DNA of 64,000 nt from Prorocentrum cordatum (GCA_963575745.1 CAUYUJ010015028.1:32501-96500); one strand, 5' to 3'. Positions 51,110 to 61,690 are shown, numbered from the stretch's first letter. A program made the numbers and translations. The notes: generated by a model not told the origin, from the sequence alone.

Positions 51110-52030
51110 AAAGGCCAGAGGGTCTCTTGGTCGTTTCTCGGAGTCTCTTCGGATTTCTTTCGAGAGTTTCTTGGAGTCCTCTTGGGGCGCCTTGGGGGTC
51201 TCTTGGTGGACCCGGTGAGTTCTTGGGGCGTATCGGGTTCCTCTGGGAGCTTGGAGGCATCTTGGGGGCCTCTGGGGGGCCTCTCGGGGCATCCTGGGTA
51301 CCTCTTGGGGCCGTCTTTGGGCAGGCACCCTTGGAAGCCTCGGGGGCCATCTTGGGACAGGTCGATCAATCGAGGGGGCTGCTTACGTAGGGCCCCCGCA
51401 CCAGGAGGCAAGCATGTGGCCAACCTTACTGGGGCCCCTCTCCATTCCCAAGAGGCAAACATGTGGCAAATACCTTCAATTATCTTGGCGTTCTCGCCGA
51501 GGCCTCTTGGGGCGTCTTGAGTGCCTCTGGGGGCTCTCTTGGGAGCCTCTTGGGGGCATCTTGGGGGCCTCGTGGGGGCCTCTTGGGGCCTCCTGGGCAC
51601 CTCTTGGAGCAATCTTGGGGCACTTTTGGACGCCTCTGGGGCCGTCTTGGGGCCATCTTGGGGGAGATCGATTCAAGGAGGGGGCTTCCTTAATCAGGGG
51701 TCCCCCCCAAAAGGAGGCCAACATGTAGCCAAGACCGCAGTAACATCAGTGACTTTGGCATTCTCGCCGAGGCCTCTTGCAGCGTCTTGGGGGCATCTTG
51801 GGGGCCTCGGGGGGGCCTCTTGGGGCCTCCTGGGCACCTCTTTTGGCCGTCTTTGAACACGTGGAAGTCTCAGGGGCCATCTTGGGAGAGATCGATCAAA
51901 GGAGGGGGGCTCTTACTTAGGGCCCCCCCACCAGGAGGCAAGCATGTGGCCAACACCTTACGTAGCAGCATACATTGTTTTGGCCATCTCGCCGAGGCCT
52001 CCTGGGGCCTCCTGGGGCGTCTGGGGTATC
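51110..52030. repeat. CTCTTGGGGCC-type repeat with ~250-330 bp higher-order copies
   Basis: The 10-15 bp motifs are here arranged in larger units: GGCATTCTCGCCGAGGCCTC or a close variant occurs near 51485, 51757 and 51983, and CACCAGGAGGCAAGCATGTG near 51400 and 51930, with AGATCGATCAA before them. The array therefore has a nested tandem structure. No gene. Confidence 0.6.
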
Positions 52031-52424
52031 TCTGGGCGTGTGGTCCAGTCCATGCTGACCTCGAGGCGGATCCAGCCGTGTCGCCGTGGTCTCAACTTGG
52101 CCATCCTCCGGTTGTCTTCGGGCGCTAACTCAGCCCTCAGGAGGCCACCTGGGACGATTCTGACATCTCCGGAACGCCCGTGACGAGGCGCAGTTGATGG
52201 GAACCGTCCTGAGCCCCGACAGCCGACGAGATCTTTCTGGCAACTTGACGAACTAACAGCACCGACCCGTATCCAGATGGGGATCGCAGGGAGGAGGGTT
52301 GGCCATGGGCATGGGCGCGCGCTGTCCGGGGGGAGGCTCCCGCTCGGGCGGGGACCCCTCATCCGACAACGCGCACCCACATCACGCTCCGCCCTCCCTG
52401 TGGGTATGGGGTGTGGATGTGTGT

Positions 52425-52708
52425 GACGATGCTGCTGCTGCTGCTGATGCTGCTGCTGCTGCTGATGATGATTATGATGATGGTAACAGTGATGATGCTG
52501 CTGCTGATGATGACGATGACGATGATTATGATTATGACGATGGTGGTGATGACGATGCGGATGCTGCTGAAGATACTGCTGATGATGATGACGATGACGA
52601 TGATGCTGATGCTGATGCTGATGCTGCTGATGATGATATTGGGATTGATGATGCTGCTGATGATGATGCTGATGATGATGATGCTGATGATGATGATGAT
52701 GCTGCTGC

Positions 52709-52741
<33 letters not shown>

Positions 52742-52760
52742 CGCTGATGATGACGCTCGT
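52425..52760. repeat. GAT/GCT triplet array
   Basis: GATGATGAT, GCTGCTGCT and GACGATGAC triplets over about 330 bp. Poly-Asp/Ala, poly-Met/Leu and poly-His/Gln frames are artefacts. Confidence 0.9.
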
Positions 52761-52922
52761 CGGCCCTCTCCGAGCCGAGCGGCAGCCGGTCCTCCCCCCC
52801 TCGCGTTGCCGAGGCCGGCGCGCTGGCGGGGGCGCTGGGGCCGTCCGCCGGCGGCGGTGGGCCGTCGCCGTCCAGGCCGCGCGCGCGGGCAGCGTCAAGC
52901 AGTGACGAAGCGTCCTGGCTCG

Positions 52923-53098
52923 CCTGTAGCCCTACCAAACAATGTTCTAAGAACCTTTTGTGGTTTCCACGAAATGTTCTTAGAATATTTCTGGCGGAGT
53001 CTGTTTGTTTTACCACATCGGGCGTACGTTCTATGAACATGTATGTTGTTCTCAGGACATTTTTGGGTTCTGAGAACATTTCGTGGTAGGTCTATAGG
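52923..53098. mobile_element. Family D hairpin element (CCTACCA..ATGTTCT), copy 1
   Basis: The left end, CCTGTAGCCCTACCAAACAA then TGTTCTAAGAACC, and the right end, GGTTCTGAGAACATTTCGTG then GTAGGTCTATAGG, are inverted repeats of about 33 bp. The words TGTTCT and AGAACA recur inside. The copy at 58460-58618 has the same ends. Both are followed by the same 22-bp flank beginning GGGACGGTCGGTCCCTGCTC. Confidence 0.65.
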
Positions 53099-53164
53099 GG
53101 TGCCGGGACGGTCGGTCCCTGCTCAACATCCCTCGCCAGCACGCTCGCGCCGAGGGCGGGCAGG

Positions 53165-53365
53165 ATCGGCAGGGCGGAGGGTTTCTCCAAAGGGCTTAGT
53201 TCGGCGACCCGTCCTCCGCCTCCTCCTCCTCCTCCTCCTCCTCCTCCTCCTCATCCTCCTCCTCCTCCCTCCTCCTCCTCCTCCCTCATCTCCTCATTCC
53301 CCTTCCCCTCCTCCACCTCCTTCTCTTCTTCCTCCTCAGGTCGCTTACGGCCCCGGGGGGGATTC
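53165..53365 (-). repeat. Family H: triplet array with conserved flanks, copy 3 (reversed)
   Basis: GGAGGGTTTCTCCAAAGGGC then TTAGTTCGGCGACCCG, a (CTC)n array, then CAGGTCGCTTACGGCCCCGG. These are the reverse complements of the flanks at 11775 and 48850. Confidence 0.6.
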
Positions 53366-53492
53366 TTGCACGGCAGGGGTGCGGTCGGACCGCAGCAGAA
53401 GAACGAGGTCGGTCTTGGGAGGGTACCCCAGTGTTTTCCGTCTTTGTTGGGTTCTTCGTATCTGTTGGGTTCGGAGAAGAAAAACGCCACAA

Positions 53493-53648
53493 CATAAACT
53501 TTTGGCGCTCCGCGCGGACTTCTTGGATCCGCGCCGTGCCTCCCCGGCGGCGCCTCCGGCGCCGCTCCCGGCGTGCTCCGCGTGCCAGGGAGGGGGCCCG
53601 GCGCAGATCCAAGCAATCCGCGCGGAGCGCCACAAGATTCTGTTTATG
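53493..53648. mobile_element. Family G hairpin element, copy 2
   Basis: The left arm (CATAAACTTTTGGCGCTCCG, CGCGGACTTCTTGGATC) pairs with the right arm (GATCCAAGCAATCCGCGCGG, AGCGCCACAAGATTCTGTTTATG in part). The centre is GGCGGCGCCTCCGGCGCCGC. Just outside, CCCCAATCCCGGATTGGGGG is a separate perfect palindrome. Confidence 0.65.
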
Positions 53649-53982
53649 CTGGCTTTTCCCCAATCCCGGATTGGGGGAAAAACGGCATAAACAGATTGTA
53701 AGCACTGATTGGCAATCAGTGCTTGCAAGCACTGAAGGGGTCCTAGCGGGAGTTGAAAGATTTGGCGAAAGTTCCCACCGAATTTGGTAGCAGGCTGGGT
53801 TCCCAGGTTGCCGGTTCCGGGTTCCTGGGTTCCCTGTCATTGGTTCCATGCCGATTTCGGTGGGTTCTGGGTTCCCGGGCTCCCGGGTTCCCGGTCGATC
53901 TCCTCAGCGAAAACCATCCATTGATTGGGGCTTTTCTTTGGTGTAATTTTTCTTCTATGTTTGTGGTGTTATTCGTATTTGT

Positions 53983-54760
53983 TGGGTGTTCTCCGTGTTT
54001 TGGCCGACGGAGGGTCTCAGGTTCTTGAGGGGTGTTCTTCTGGCCTGGGTCCGGCGAAGGATGGGAGCGAAGGGATGCAGCAGTTTGGGGTCGGCCAGAC
54101 CGAGGTAAGTAGGAGAGCGAGGTCGGTTCGAGGTCGGCCGGATAATTATTGGGCGGTGTGCCGCGGAGGCCCTCGATCTCGCCTTCTCGATGGTGGTGCA
54201 GTCGGACCGAGGTGCGAGATCGAGGTCGGTTCGAGGTCGGCTGGCTATTGGGCGGTGTGGCGCAGATGTCCTCGATCTCACCCTCTCGAAGTGGGTGCAG
54301 TCGGACCGAGGTAGGAGATCGGGAGATCGAGGTCGGTTCGAGGTCGGCTGGGTATTGGGCGGTGTGGCGCAGATGCCCTCGATCTCACCCTCTCGATGTG
54401 GGTGCAGTCGGACCGAGGTAGGAGATCGAGGTCGGTTCGAGGTCGGCTGGCTATTGGGCGGTGTGGCGCAGATGCCCTCGATCGCCCCCCTTCGATGTGG
54501 GTGCAATGGGACCGAGGTAGGAGGTCGGACGGATATTGGGCGGTTTGGCGCAGATGCCCTCGATCTCGCCCTCTCGATGTGGGTACAGTCGGGCCGAGGC
54601 AGGAGATTGAGGTCGGTTCGGGGAGGGTGCCCCAGTGCTCTTCGTGTTTGTGAAGCGGGGCGGGTACCCTTGCATGTTCTGTGTGGTTTGGCCGACGGAC
54701 GGTATCAGGTTCTTGAGAGATATGTTTTCTGGCCTGGGTCCCACTGTACAGAACGGAGGG
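53983..54760 (+). repeat. 99-bp minisatellite (~5 units) bounded by copies of a dispersed repeat
   Basis: GACCGAGG recurs at 54205, 54304, 54411 and 54510, then GGCCGAGG at 54592 (periods 99, 107, 99, 82). Units contain GATCGAGGTCGGTTCGAGGT, TATTGGGCGGTGTGGCGCAG and ATGCCCTCGATCTCACCCTC. TTTTGGCCGACGGAGGGTCT then CAGGTTCTTGAGG near 54000, and TTTGGCCGACGGACGGTATC then AGGTTCTTGAGAG near 54690, bound it on both sides. Confidence 0.75.
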
Positions 54761-56097
54761 GAGCGAAGGGGGGCAGCAGTTCCTGTCTCCTCGTACACAG
54801 GGCAAAATTGAGCAGCGGAGCTGTAGCGTTCTAAGTGCCGAACAAATAATGCGCTGAACCGCCGTAGGCAAAGCGCAAACAAGCTATGCACGCCGGGCGT
54901 AGAATATTGAATGAACAGGGCATGAGAGACAAGCAAAAAGAAGTAGGCCCAAAGGCTGGAAGTATACGCTGGCCACGCAGTGCTGGTGGGACTGTGGAAC
55001 CGAATCGAAATCATATGATACTCCTAATGCGAGGAGGCACCGAACGAGGGAGAGGACGAAACTCGCGTGCAAGCCTGTAAGGTTCTACAACAGCGTAGTG
55101 TAACTGCAGGCTGTGGGCTGGATGGTCTCTTGAAAGCTGACTGGTCGGATACTCTCTCTCCCCAGACCTATGACCAGCCCCCACCCTTAAGTACACAGTA
55201 GCTGGCCTATAAGCAATGGTAATGATAGAGCAAACATAAAGCAAACTACTGACGCAGTGCACAGTTGGTATGCTGGCTGCCGTGGGGCCTGGATGGCCCA
55301 GCCTGGCCAAGTCTGTACTTGCTGGCCTCGTATCAGAGGCGGGTGCACTAAGCGGTGCCAACTGCTGTATCTAATCTTGGAGCGTATTGCTGTCGGCAGC
55401 CCGCAGTGGGGTTTGCCTTGGCGGCTCGTCCTCCTCCGACGTGCCATAGTGGCCTCTATCAGCAATCGTCCGCACATGCAGATGTGAGGTCAGTCCACGC
55501 ACGCAGACACACACACACACCATCCACATCAGTCCGACCTCCCACCACCATAGTGCAGCAAGGAACGCCGACCTCCTACCACCATCAAATCAAGGAACGC
55601 AACCATAGTAAATCAGGAAATGCTGGGATTAGCCCTCGTTGATGCCAGGCAGGTAGGCGATCGTGATGTGGCGTGTCTCGTTGGTGTATGCCCATCCTAG
55701 GGACAGGTAGGAACCCGAAGCAAAGCCAGAGGGAGATGTATACGAATCGTCTGCCAATGTCCATGTTTGCCTCCACGTTTCTTGTTGTTGCGTTGCCTCC
55801 ATGCTTGTAGGGCGGTTGCTTCTGGTGGATCGTGTGCGGCATCGGTGGTGGCTATGCGCTGTAGTGGCCTATTCTGTAGTCTGTGTTTTTTTGTTGTTGG
55901 CTGGTAGTGGTGCATGCGTTTCGTCTGCGTCGTCGTGGTGGTGTTTGTTCGATGTGCGGTACTGTGTCTACAGCATGTGCTTGCGTTCGCGTGTGCGCTG
56001 GTCGTCGCCTCTCTCGGAGTGCGCCACGCAGATCTCCAGTGCGGGACTCCAGACGAAGCGTGGTCCGTCGGCGCAGTCGTTGTGAGATGGAGGGTTC
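54761..56097. other. Least repetitive stretch of the window, no gene identified
   Basis: About 1.3 kb of moderate GC without microsatellites except CACACACACACAC near 55508. Repeated short words (CTCCTACCACCATCAAATCA near 55570) are minor. Frames stay below about 200 codons and have no domain. It could be intron or intergenic; I found no splice evidence. Confidence 0.4.
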
Positions 56098-56279
56098 TCA
56101 GGTAGTCACCACCCACCAAACCACCCCAACCCAACCCGAAGGCCTCAATTTGCCCTCCATTTCCAGTTGGGGGGGGGGTCGGGGAACACTGAAACAACAC
56201 ATATGGAACCCGTACCCCCCCCAACCCGAAATTGGGGTCTTCGGGTTGGGTTGGGGTGGTTTGGTAGGTAGTCAGGTAG
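56098..56279. mobile_element. Hairpin element with 8-bp TSD (TCAGGTAG)
   Basis: TCAGGTAG flanks exactly (56098-56105 and 56272-56279). The left arm, CACCAAACCACCCCAACCCA then ACCCGAAG, is the reverse complement of the right arm, CTTCGGGTTGGGTTGGGGTG then GTTTGGTAGG. The 166-bp interior holds GGGGGGGGTCGGGGAAC. An 8-bp duplication is typical of hAT-type transposition, though no transposase is here. Confidence 0.7.
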
Positions 56280-56589
56280 CGTGCCAAGCTTGGCATTTGA
56301 GCAACGCTGCTGCGGTAAAACTTGAGATGGCAGTCTGACGCTGCCCTCTGCCGTCTCCGTATGCGAGGACGTGCTCACAAGGACAGGCGTGCGTGACGTT
56401 TTTGTTGCACCTCCAGCGAGCACGATGGTGTGATGCTTGGGCCTCTGTACACAGCGAGGCGAGCACAGCGCCTGAAAAACAGACGTCGCCGTCTTTGTAT
56501 ATAGTATGTATGTATGGGTTGTGCTCGGCTTACCCTGTGGCCCTTCCCCGAGGTATGCTATATGGGCTCCAATGCTGGGTATGGGGTTG

Positions 56590-56715
56590 GGTTCCTGTCT
56601 CCTCCTCGCCCTCCTTCTACTCCTCCTCCTCCTCTTCTTCCTTTTTCTCCTCCTCCTCTTCCTCGTCCTCCTCCTCCTCCTCCTCCTCCTCCTCCTCCTC
56701 CTCCTCCTCCTCCCC
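56590..56715. repeat. CTC microsatellite
   Basis: CTCCTCCTC with TTC interruptions, ending in a long pure CTC run (about 56667-56712). Confidence 0.9.
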
Positions 56716-56794
56716 TCTCTGCACTGCAGCGTCGCAGAGCAGCCAAGGACAGCCGCCAAGGGGCAGTTCCTGCCATTTCTGCAGGAGACTCGCT

Positions 56795-56849
56795 GTCGGT
56801 GTGTCGGTGTCGCCACGGACGCTGTCCGCGCTGACACCGACACACCGAC
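56795..56849. repeat. Perfect 17-bp stem hairpin
   Basis: GTCGGTGTGTCGGTGTC (56795-56811) and its exact reverse complement (56833-56849) are separated by 21 bp. No T-tract follows and no gene precedes, so a terminator role is not supported. Confidence 0.8.
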
Positions 56850-56949
56850 GGACGATGTCCGTGTCCGGACGATGTCCGCGGCGATTGGACAGGAGGGTCG
56901 TGTGCCCAGCAGCGGCCGCTGTCGGCTCAGCGCTTGAAGCTTGCCGCAG

Positions 56950-57298
56950 GTTAAGTCGGGCACGTCCCTCTACAGGAGGAATAGTAAAACATTGGATTGA
57001 GGCAGTAGTCGGGTGACGATTCCTTGAGCAGGTTTGACCACTTTGGAGCCTGTTTGTTGGCTATGTTCTATTTTTCGTTCAGAATCCGCCTGTAGGGGGA
57101 CACTCAGGAGGGGAAAAATCACACAGACACAATCAATCGTCGATCCCCCCAGAAAATATAGGAAAATATGGGAAACGATGGGAAGTGGGGGGGAAGACAA
57201 GCACCCATGAACTATGGGACGATATAAGGGAATCCTGTTATTTGTGTGTATTTCTGTGTGTGTGTCCCAGGGCCCCCTTCAGACACGCCCGACCTAAG
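56950..57298. mobile_element. Family A hairpin element interrupted by a family B element
   Basis: The left end, AAGTCGGGCACGTCCCTCTA then CAGGAGGAATAG, runs to AATCCGCCTGTAGGGGGAC. It is then interrupted by the family B insertion and resumes at 57287 with GCCCGACCTAAGC. Removing the insertion and one ACAC copy restores a normal family A end, which dates family B activity after family A. Confidence 0.75.
57104..57282. mobile_element. Family B element, copy 2, nested in family A, with 4-bp TSD
   Basis: Starts TCAGGAGGGGAAAAATCACA and ends CCAGGGCCCCCTTCAG. ACAC flanks it exactly (57100-57103 and 57283-57286). At 179 bp it is slightly longer than the other copies. Confidence 0.8.
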
Positions 57299-57470
57299 CC
57301 TAACGCCGTTTGGCTAGAAGCACAGCGCTCGAAGTCTGGCCAGACGCCTACGACGAGGGCGAGAGAGAGAGAGAGCGCGAGCGACGCAGCGAGCGCGAGC
57401 AGGCCGGCCGGGCCTGGGCCGCTGCTCCCCGGCCTGCAGCTCGGCGGCGCCAGGCGGCGCGGCGCGCCTC

Positions 57471-57634
57471 TCAGGAGGGAAAGAAACACGCAGACACAAT
57501 TAATCGTCGACTCCCAGGAAAATATGCAAAAATATGGGAAGTGGGGGGGGAGACAGAAACCCAAGAAATATGGGAAAATATGGGGAATATTTTTATTTGT
57601 GTGTATTTATTTGTGTGTCCTGGGGCCCCTTCAG
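57471..57634. mobile_element. Family B element, copy 3, with 4-bp TSD
   Basis: Starts TCAGGAGGGAAAGAAACACG and ends TCCTGGGGCCCCTTCAG. CCTC flanks it exactly (57467-57470 and 57635-57638). At 164 bp it equals copy 1 in length. Confidence 0.8.
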
Positions 57635-57638
57635 CCTC

Positions 57639-58459
57639 CCTGGCAACCATGAGAGCTCCCGGCAGGGCGCGTGCTCGATCCCTCCGGCTCGCTTCGGGTC
57701 GACCTCGGTTGGCTTCCCAGAGGAGGAGAAGTAAAGCGACACGAAGATCGGGACAAATTCGGATCGGGATAACTCGAAATCTCTGAGAATCGGCGGGTTT
57801 GGAGGATGTATTGGGCGCCGCGGCCGCTCCAGAGCGTTCCGGAACGCTCTGAGAGCGCTCCGGCACGCTCTGGAGCGATTTATCCCGATCCTAGCCCTGC
57901 TTTGAGAAGGTGCCCATACCGCTCGACCACTTCCCCGTTCTCCCCTGCTTGGGCCTGGCAATCTGGCTCCTGGCGGGGCTCGTGCTCGGCTCCTCCGATT
58001 CGTTCGGGTGCAACTCCTTACGTGGGAGGTCAAGCTCTGTTTTTGCACTGGTCCGAAATCCGGCTCAATCTGGCTTGATCCCGCTTCATCCGGCTTAGTC
58101 CCGCTCAATCCCGCTTAATCCGGCTTAATCCGAGGCCCACTCCGGCACAACAGCCCCCGAATGGGGCTTCCGTTTCTGTAATCTTTCCGACGGAAACCTC
58201 CCAGTAGTTGCCTCCTAAGATTCGCCTCGAGTTGATTTCGATTGTTTTTCAGAGGAGGAGAAGGTACCCATACCTCTACCCCTCCTTCGTTCTCCCCTGT
58301 TTGGGCCTCCTGGGAGGCCCTCGTCGCCACCGCTGGATTCGGCTCGACGTCCTGGTCAGAACGCAACCCGGGAGAGGCCCGGGGAGTAGCGGTGTCGGTA
58401 CTTTTTGGCTTCCCCAGTTTCCGATTCCGAGTCGATTCCGATTTCCGATTCCAGTTTCG
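57639..58459. other. No gene seen; short inverted repeats
   Basis: CCAGAGCGTTCCGGAACGCT then CTGAGAGCGCTCCGG near 57828-57878 is a nested palindrome. The words CCGGCTTAATCC and CCCGCTTAATCC repeat near 58065-58130. CAGAGGAGGAGAAG occurs near 57718 and 58250. Nothing gene-like. Confidence 0.4.
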
Positions 58460-58618
58460 CCTAGATGCCAACCAAACAATGTTCTAAGAACCTCTTGTGG
58501 TCTGCACGAGATGTTCTTAGAAGATTTGTGTTGGTTGGGACTGTCTTGTTTTGAACACATCGGGCTTGTGTTCCAAGAACATTGGGGTTCTAAGAACATG
58601 TCGTGGTAGGCCTATAGG
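58460..58618. mobile_element. Family D hairpin element, copy 2
   Basis: Left end CCTAGATGCCAACCAAACAA then TGTTCTAAGAACC; right end GGTTCTAAGAACATGTCGTG then GTAGGCCTATAGG. The same 22-bp flank as copy 1 follows at 58625-58646, so this flank may belong to the repeat or be a preferred insertion site. Confidence 0.65.
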
Positions 58619-58970
58619 ATTTCCGGGACGGTCGGTCCCTGCTCAATTCGATTCCTCCGATGCGATCCCATTCGATCTCGATTGTTTCCGATGTCGCTTC
58701 GCTTCGGCGTGGGATTCCGATGTCTTATTTGGGAGGCATGCAAGGCTGCCGATGTCCGCCCATTCGACTTTTCCCGACTCGGCTGCCTCTTTCGGCCGAC
58801 CCGATTCACGTCGATCGCCCATCCAACTTCTCGATTCGATTTTGGGCTGTCCTGCCCTGGCATCGACCAGCCGGACGGCCGTCAGAGCCGTCGTCGGCGG
58901 CGGCGTCGTTCCAGAGCGTTCGCGGAGCGTTCGCGGAGCGTCATGATTCGGAGGTTGGTAGATCTCCTAG

Positions 58971-59120
58971 CCTGACACGTCGATTAGGGAATTGGCCGTT
59001 TTCGGTTCGCGAGAGGGCGTCGCGGCCGTCATTTTTGTGTGTCCAGGCCCGTCGGTTTCGGTCCTAGGCCGTTTTCACTGGGGGGAGGCTTTCTTACAGG
59101 GAGGTTTGTCCACCGCCGAA
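58971..59120 (+). repeat. Dispersed repeat pair, copy 2 (partner 49322-49471)
   Basis: Contains CCTGACACGTCGATTAGGGA, GGCGTCGCGGCCGTCATTTT and GGAGGTTTGTCCACCGCCGA. Colinear with 49322-49471. Confidence 0.7.
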
Positions 59121-59444
59121 TGATTGACCAGCCCGGAGCGTATGTTACGGCACACGGCTTTTGACAGTGTATTGGGAGATCATGCAGTCGAGATGGAGGA
59201 CGGAGCTTCGGAGATTACCAGCGTAATGCCCGATCGCCCTGAAGCCGAGCCTTTGGGTCAAGCCGCCTTTGGCGCTGGTCTCGCAGGAATGCTCTGAAAC
59301 GGCCGCGGCGCCCGATAGTGTAGGATGACGATTAATACATGACTGGAGGTCGTGTTGCGTCGGCGGCGCCCTGGAGGATGATAAAAAAAAACCAGCCGCG
59401 GGCTGGGAAGCTATTTTTTGAATCGTTCCCTCCCAGCGTCCATG

Positions 59445-59675
59445 TGGCGTAACATTTGATTCCGACTTCAAATGAGCATTAAATGCAGTGTCTGAAGCCG
59501 ATGTGGAACGCGTATTTGACGTAAAAGTTTGAAGCCGACGTTGAATTCGTATTTGACGTGAAATTTGAAGTTGACGTCGAATGATTATTCAACGTGAAAA
59601 ATTTGACGACGTCGTGAAATGAGTATTCGACCCAATATTCGAAGCCGACGTGTAATAGACATATGATCGTCCTCC
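59445..59675. repeat. ~38-bp degenerate minisatellite (~6 units)
   Basis: GAAGCCGA(T/C)GT...TATTTGACGT(G/A)AAA recurs near 59492, 59532, 59566 and 59641, with a GACGTCG-rich variant between. AT-richer than its surroundings. No gene. Confidence 0.6.
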
Positions 59676-59876
59676 CCCCGTTGAAAAATCACACCGGAAT
59701 CAAAGAAACTTGTTTTTATTTGTTCCTCCGATTGATTAATGAATTTTCATCGTGCATTACATCCTCCAAACCCGTCGATTTCAGAGCGGTCCGCTTTATA
59801 TCGGTCCGATAGTGTTTCCATGTTTCCTTCGTCTAAGATAAGTCTTGGCCAACGTTACAGGGGAATTAGGCTCAGT
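59675..59876. other. AT-rich stretch, no gene seen
   Basis: Contains AAACTTGTTTTTATTTGTTC and GATTGATTAATG. Nothing recognised. Confidence 0.3.
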
Positions 59877-60024
59877 GGGGGATGCGTCGACCCAGAATCA
59901 CCCGTTTTTCGCTGACAGAGTCCTGCTAGCACAGTCTGCCCCAGGAACATGCAGATTGGCTATCGGTCGCCGATCGCCGAACTGTCGGCGATGTATCGCC
60001 GATTGAAGCTCGATGCTTCACCCC
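59877..60024. mobile_element. Family C hairpin element, diverged copy
   Basis: Left end GGGGGATGCGTCGACCC; right end GCTCGATGCTTCACCCC. The interior has GCTATCGGTCGCCGATCGCC and TCGGCGATGTATCGCCGATT, similar to the loop of the copy at 44092. Confidence 0.5.
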
Positions 60025-60536
60025 TGAACTGGCCCCCCATGCCCTTAAGATTGCCCCTCCAGAAAGAGGTCCTGAGGGAAGCGGGTCCTCGAGGCTTCTC
60101 GCCGTCTTCGGAGTTCCGGGGCCCTCCAGGGCCCCTGGGGCTGTCAGCAAGCGGCGCCGCAGGATGAACAATTGGTTCTGCCAAGGCCCTGGTGTCCAGG
60201 ACCTGTTTCCCTCGGAACCTGTTTCCGGCAATGCAGTTGTCGTCGTCGCCATGGCAGTTTTCATCCTTTTTGTCGCAGCGCATGTTAACCCCGGTCTGGT
60301 CTATCGTGGGGCCATGTTGAGCCGATGCGTGGGTAGAAACGCGACGACACCAAGGCAATGCAGGCTAGGTTTGGCTATATGGAACCCTCCGCAGTGCCAC
60401 CTCTGGTCGCCCACTGGCGCTGTCCAGCTGCCTGCGGCAAGTCCCGCCACCGTGCCAGCCCAGCACTCTGGGTGGCGACTTTTCGAGGGGGCTCAGGAGG
60501 CCGTCAAGTGTGACACCTCGTGTCCCCAGGCGTGGG

Positions 60537-60537
<1 letters not shown>

Positions 60538-60629
<92 letters not shown>

Positions 60630-61280
60630 CGATGAATATGATGGTAATGTTGATGGCAATGGCAATGCCAATGGTGATGGTGATATTGATGCTGATGGTG
60701 GTGACAATGATACAAGTGACGATGATGATGCTGATGATGATGGTGATGCTGATGCTGATGCTGGTGATGAGAATGATGGTATGGCGGTGATGATGCTGAT
60801 GATGATGGCGACGGTATGATGATGATCATGATGGTAATGATGATGCTGATGATCATGATGCTGATGATGCTGATGATCATGATGGTGAGGATGATGGTGA
60901 TGGCAATGGCGATCGTGATGCTGGTTTTGGTGGTGATGATGCTGGTTATGATGGTTATGATTGTGATGGAGATGGTTATGGTGCCGCTGGTAGTGCTTGT
61001 GGTGTTGATGATGATGATGAGGAGGAGGAGGGTGCGGGTGAGGGTGATGGTGGTGATAGTTGTGGTGATGATGATGCTGGTGATGCTGGTGATGATGATG
61101 ATGATGATGATGATGATGACGATGACGATGACGATGACGATGATGATGGTGGTGGTCAGGAGGAAGATGAGGAGGAGGAACGTGAGGATGATGATGATGA
61201 TGCTGATGATGATGATGATGAGGATGATGAGGGTGATGCGACGGATGAAGTGGAGGATGAGAAGGAGGAGGAGGAGGAGG
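60538..61280. repeat. GAT/GCT triplet array
   Basis: (GAT)n pure at 60539-60628, then GATGGTGAT, GCTGATGAT and GGAGGA mixtures to about 61280. Poly-Met, poly-Asp and poly-His/Ile frames are artefacts. Confidence 0.92.
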
Positions 61281-61374
61281 GGGAGGAGTAGGAGGAGCTG
61301 GAGGAAGAGGAAGGCCGTCAAACGTGACTCCTTTTGTCTTCACTAATGGAAGAGCCCTCATGGAGTTCGTTTTT

Positions 61375-61690
61375 GCTGTCTTGTGACCGTCGTGGCCTCC
61401 TGTCAGGCAGTCTTCGGAGGCCTTGTAGGCCCTCCTGGGCCGTTTTGGGGACCTCGCAGGCCGCCTTGGGGTTCTGTTGGGCTGTCTTGAGGGCGTCTTG
61501 GCCAGACGGTGCCTGGGGGCTGTCGTGGGGCCGTCTTGGCGCCGTCTTGGGCATCCGAAGGGCCTCCCGGGCCGTCTTGGGCCTCCCGGGCCGCGGGCCG
61601 CCTTGGCGCCATTTTGAGTTGTCTTGGGGCCAGCGCGGGCAGTCTAGGAGCCGTATTGGGCCGTCCTGGAGGCTGGAGGCGTCCTGGCCT
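61375..61690. repeat. CTTGGGGCCGTCTTGG-type degenerate repeat
   Basis: GCCGTCTTGGG, GGGCCGTCTTGGCGCC and CTCCCGGGCCG motifs every 10-20 bp, the same broad family as at 3300. No gene. Confidence 0.5.

Noticed and set aside
52299-53036. Poly-Asp and poly-His frames in the GAT arrays (also 60504-61361)
   Set aside because: Homopolymeric translation of triplet repeats in all frames, with no flanking domain.
56795-56849. Rho-independent terminator
   Set aside because: No U-tract and no upstream gene; bacterial-type terminators are not expected in this genome.
57356-57420. Charged frame over GAGAGAGAGAGAG near 57360 as a gene
   Set aside because: It is a short dinucleotide repeat; the frame has Arg/Glu repeats only and is bounded by two family B elements.
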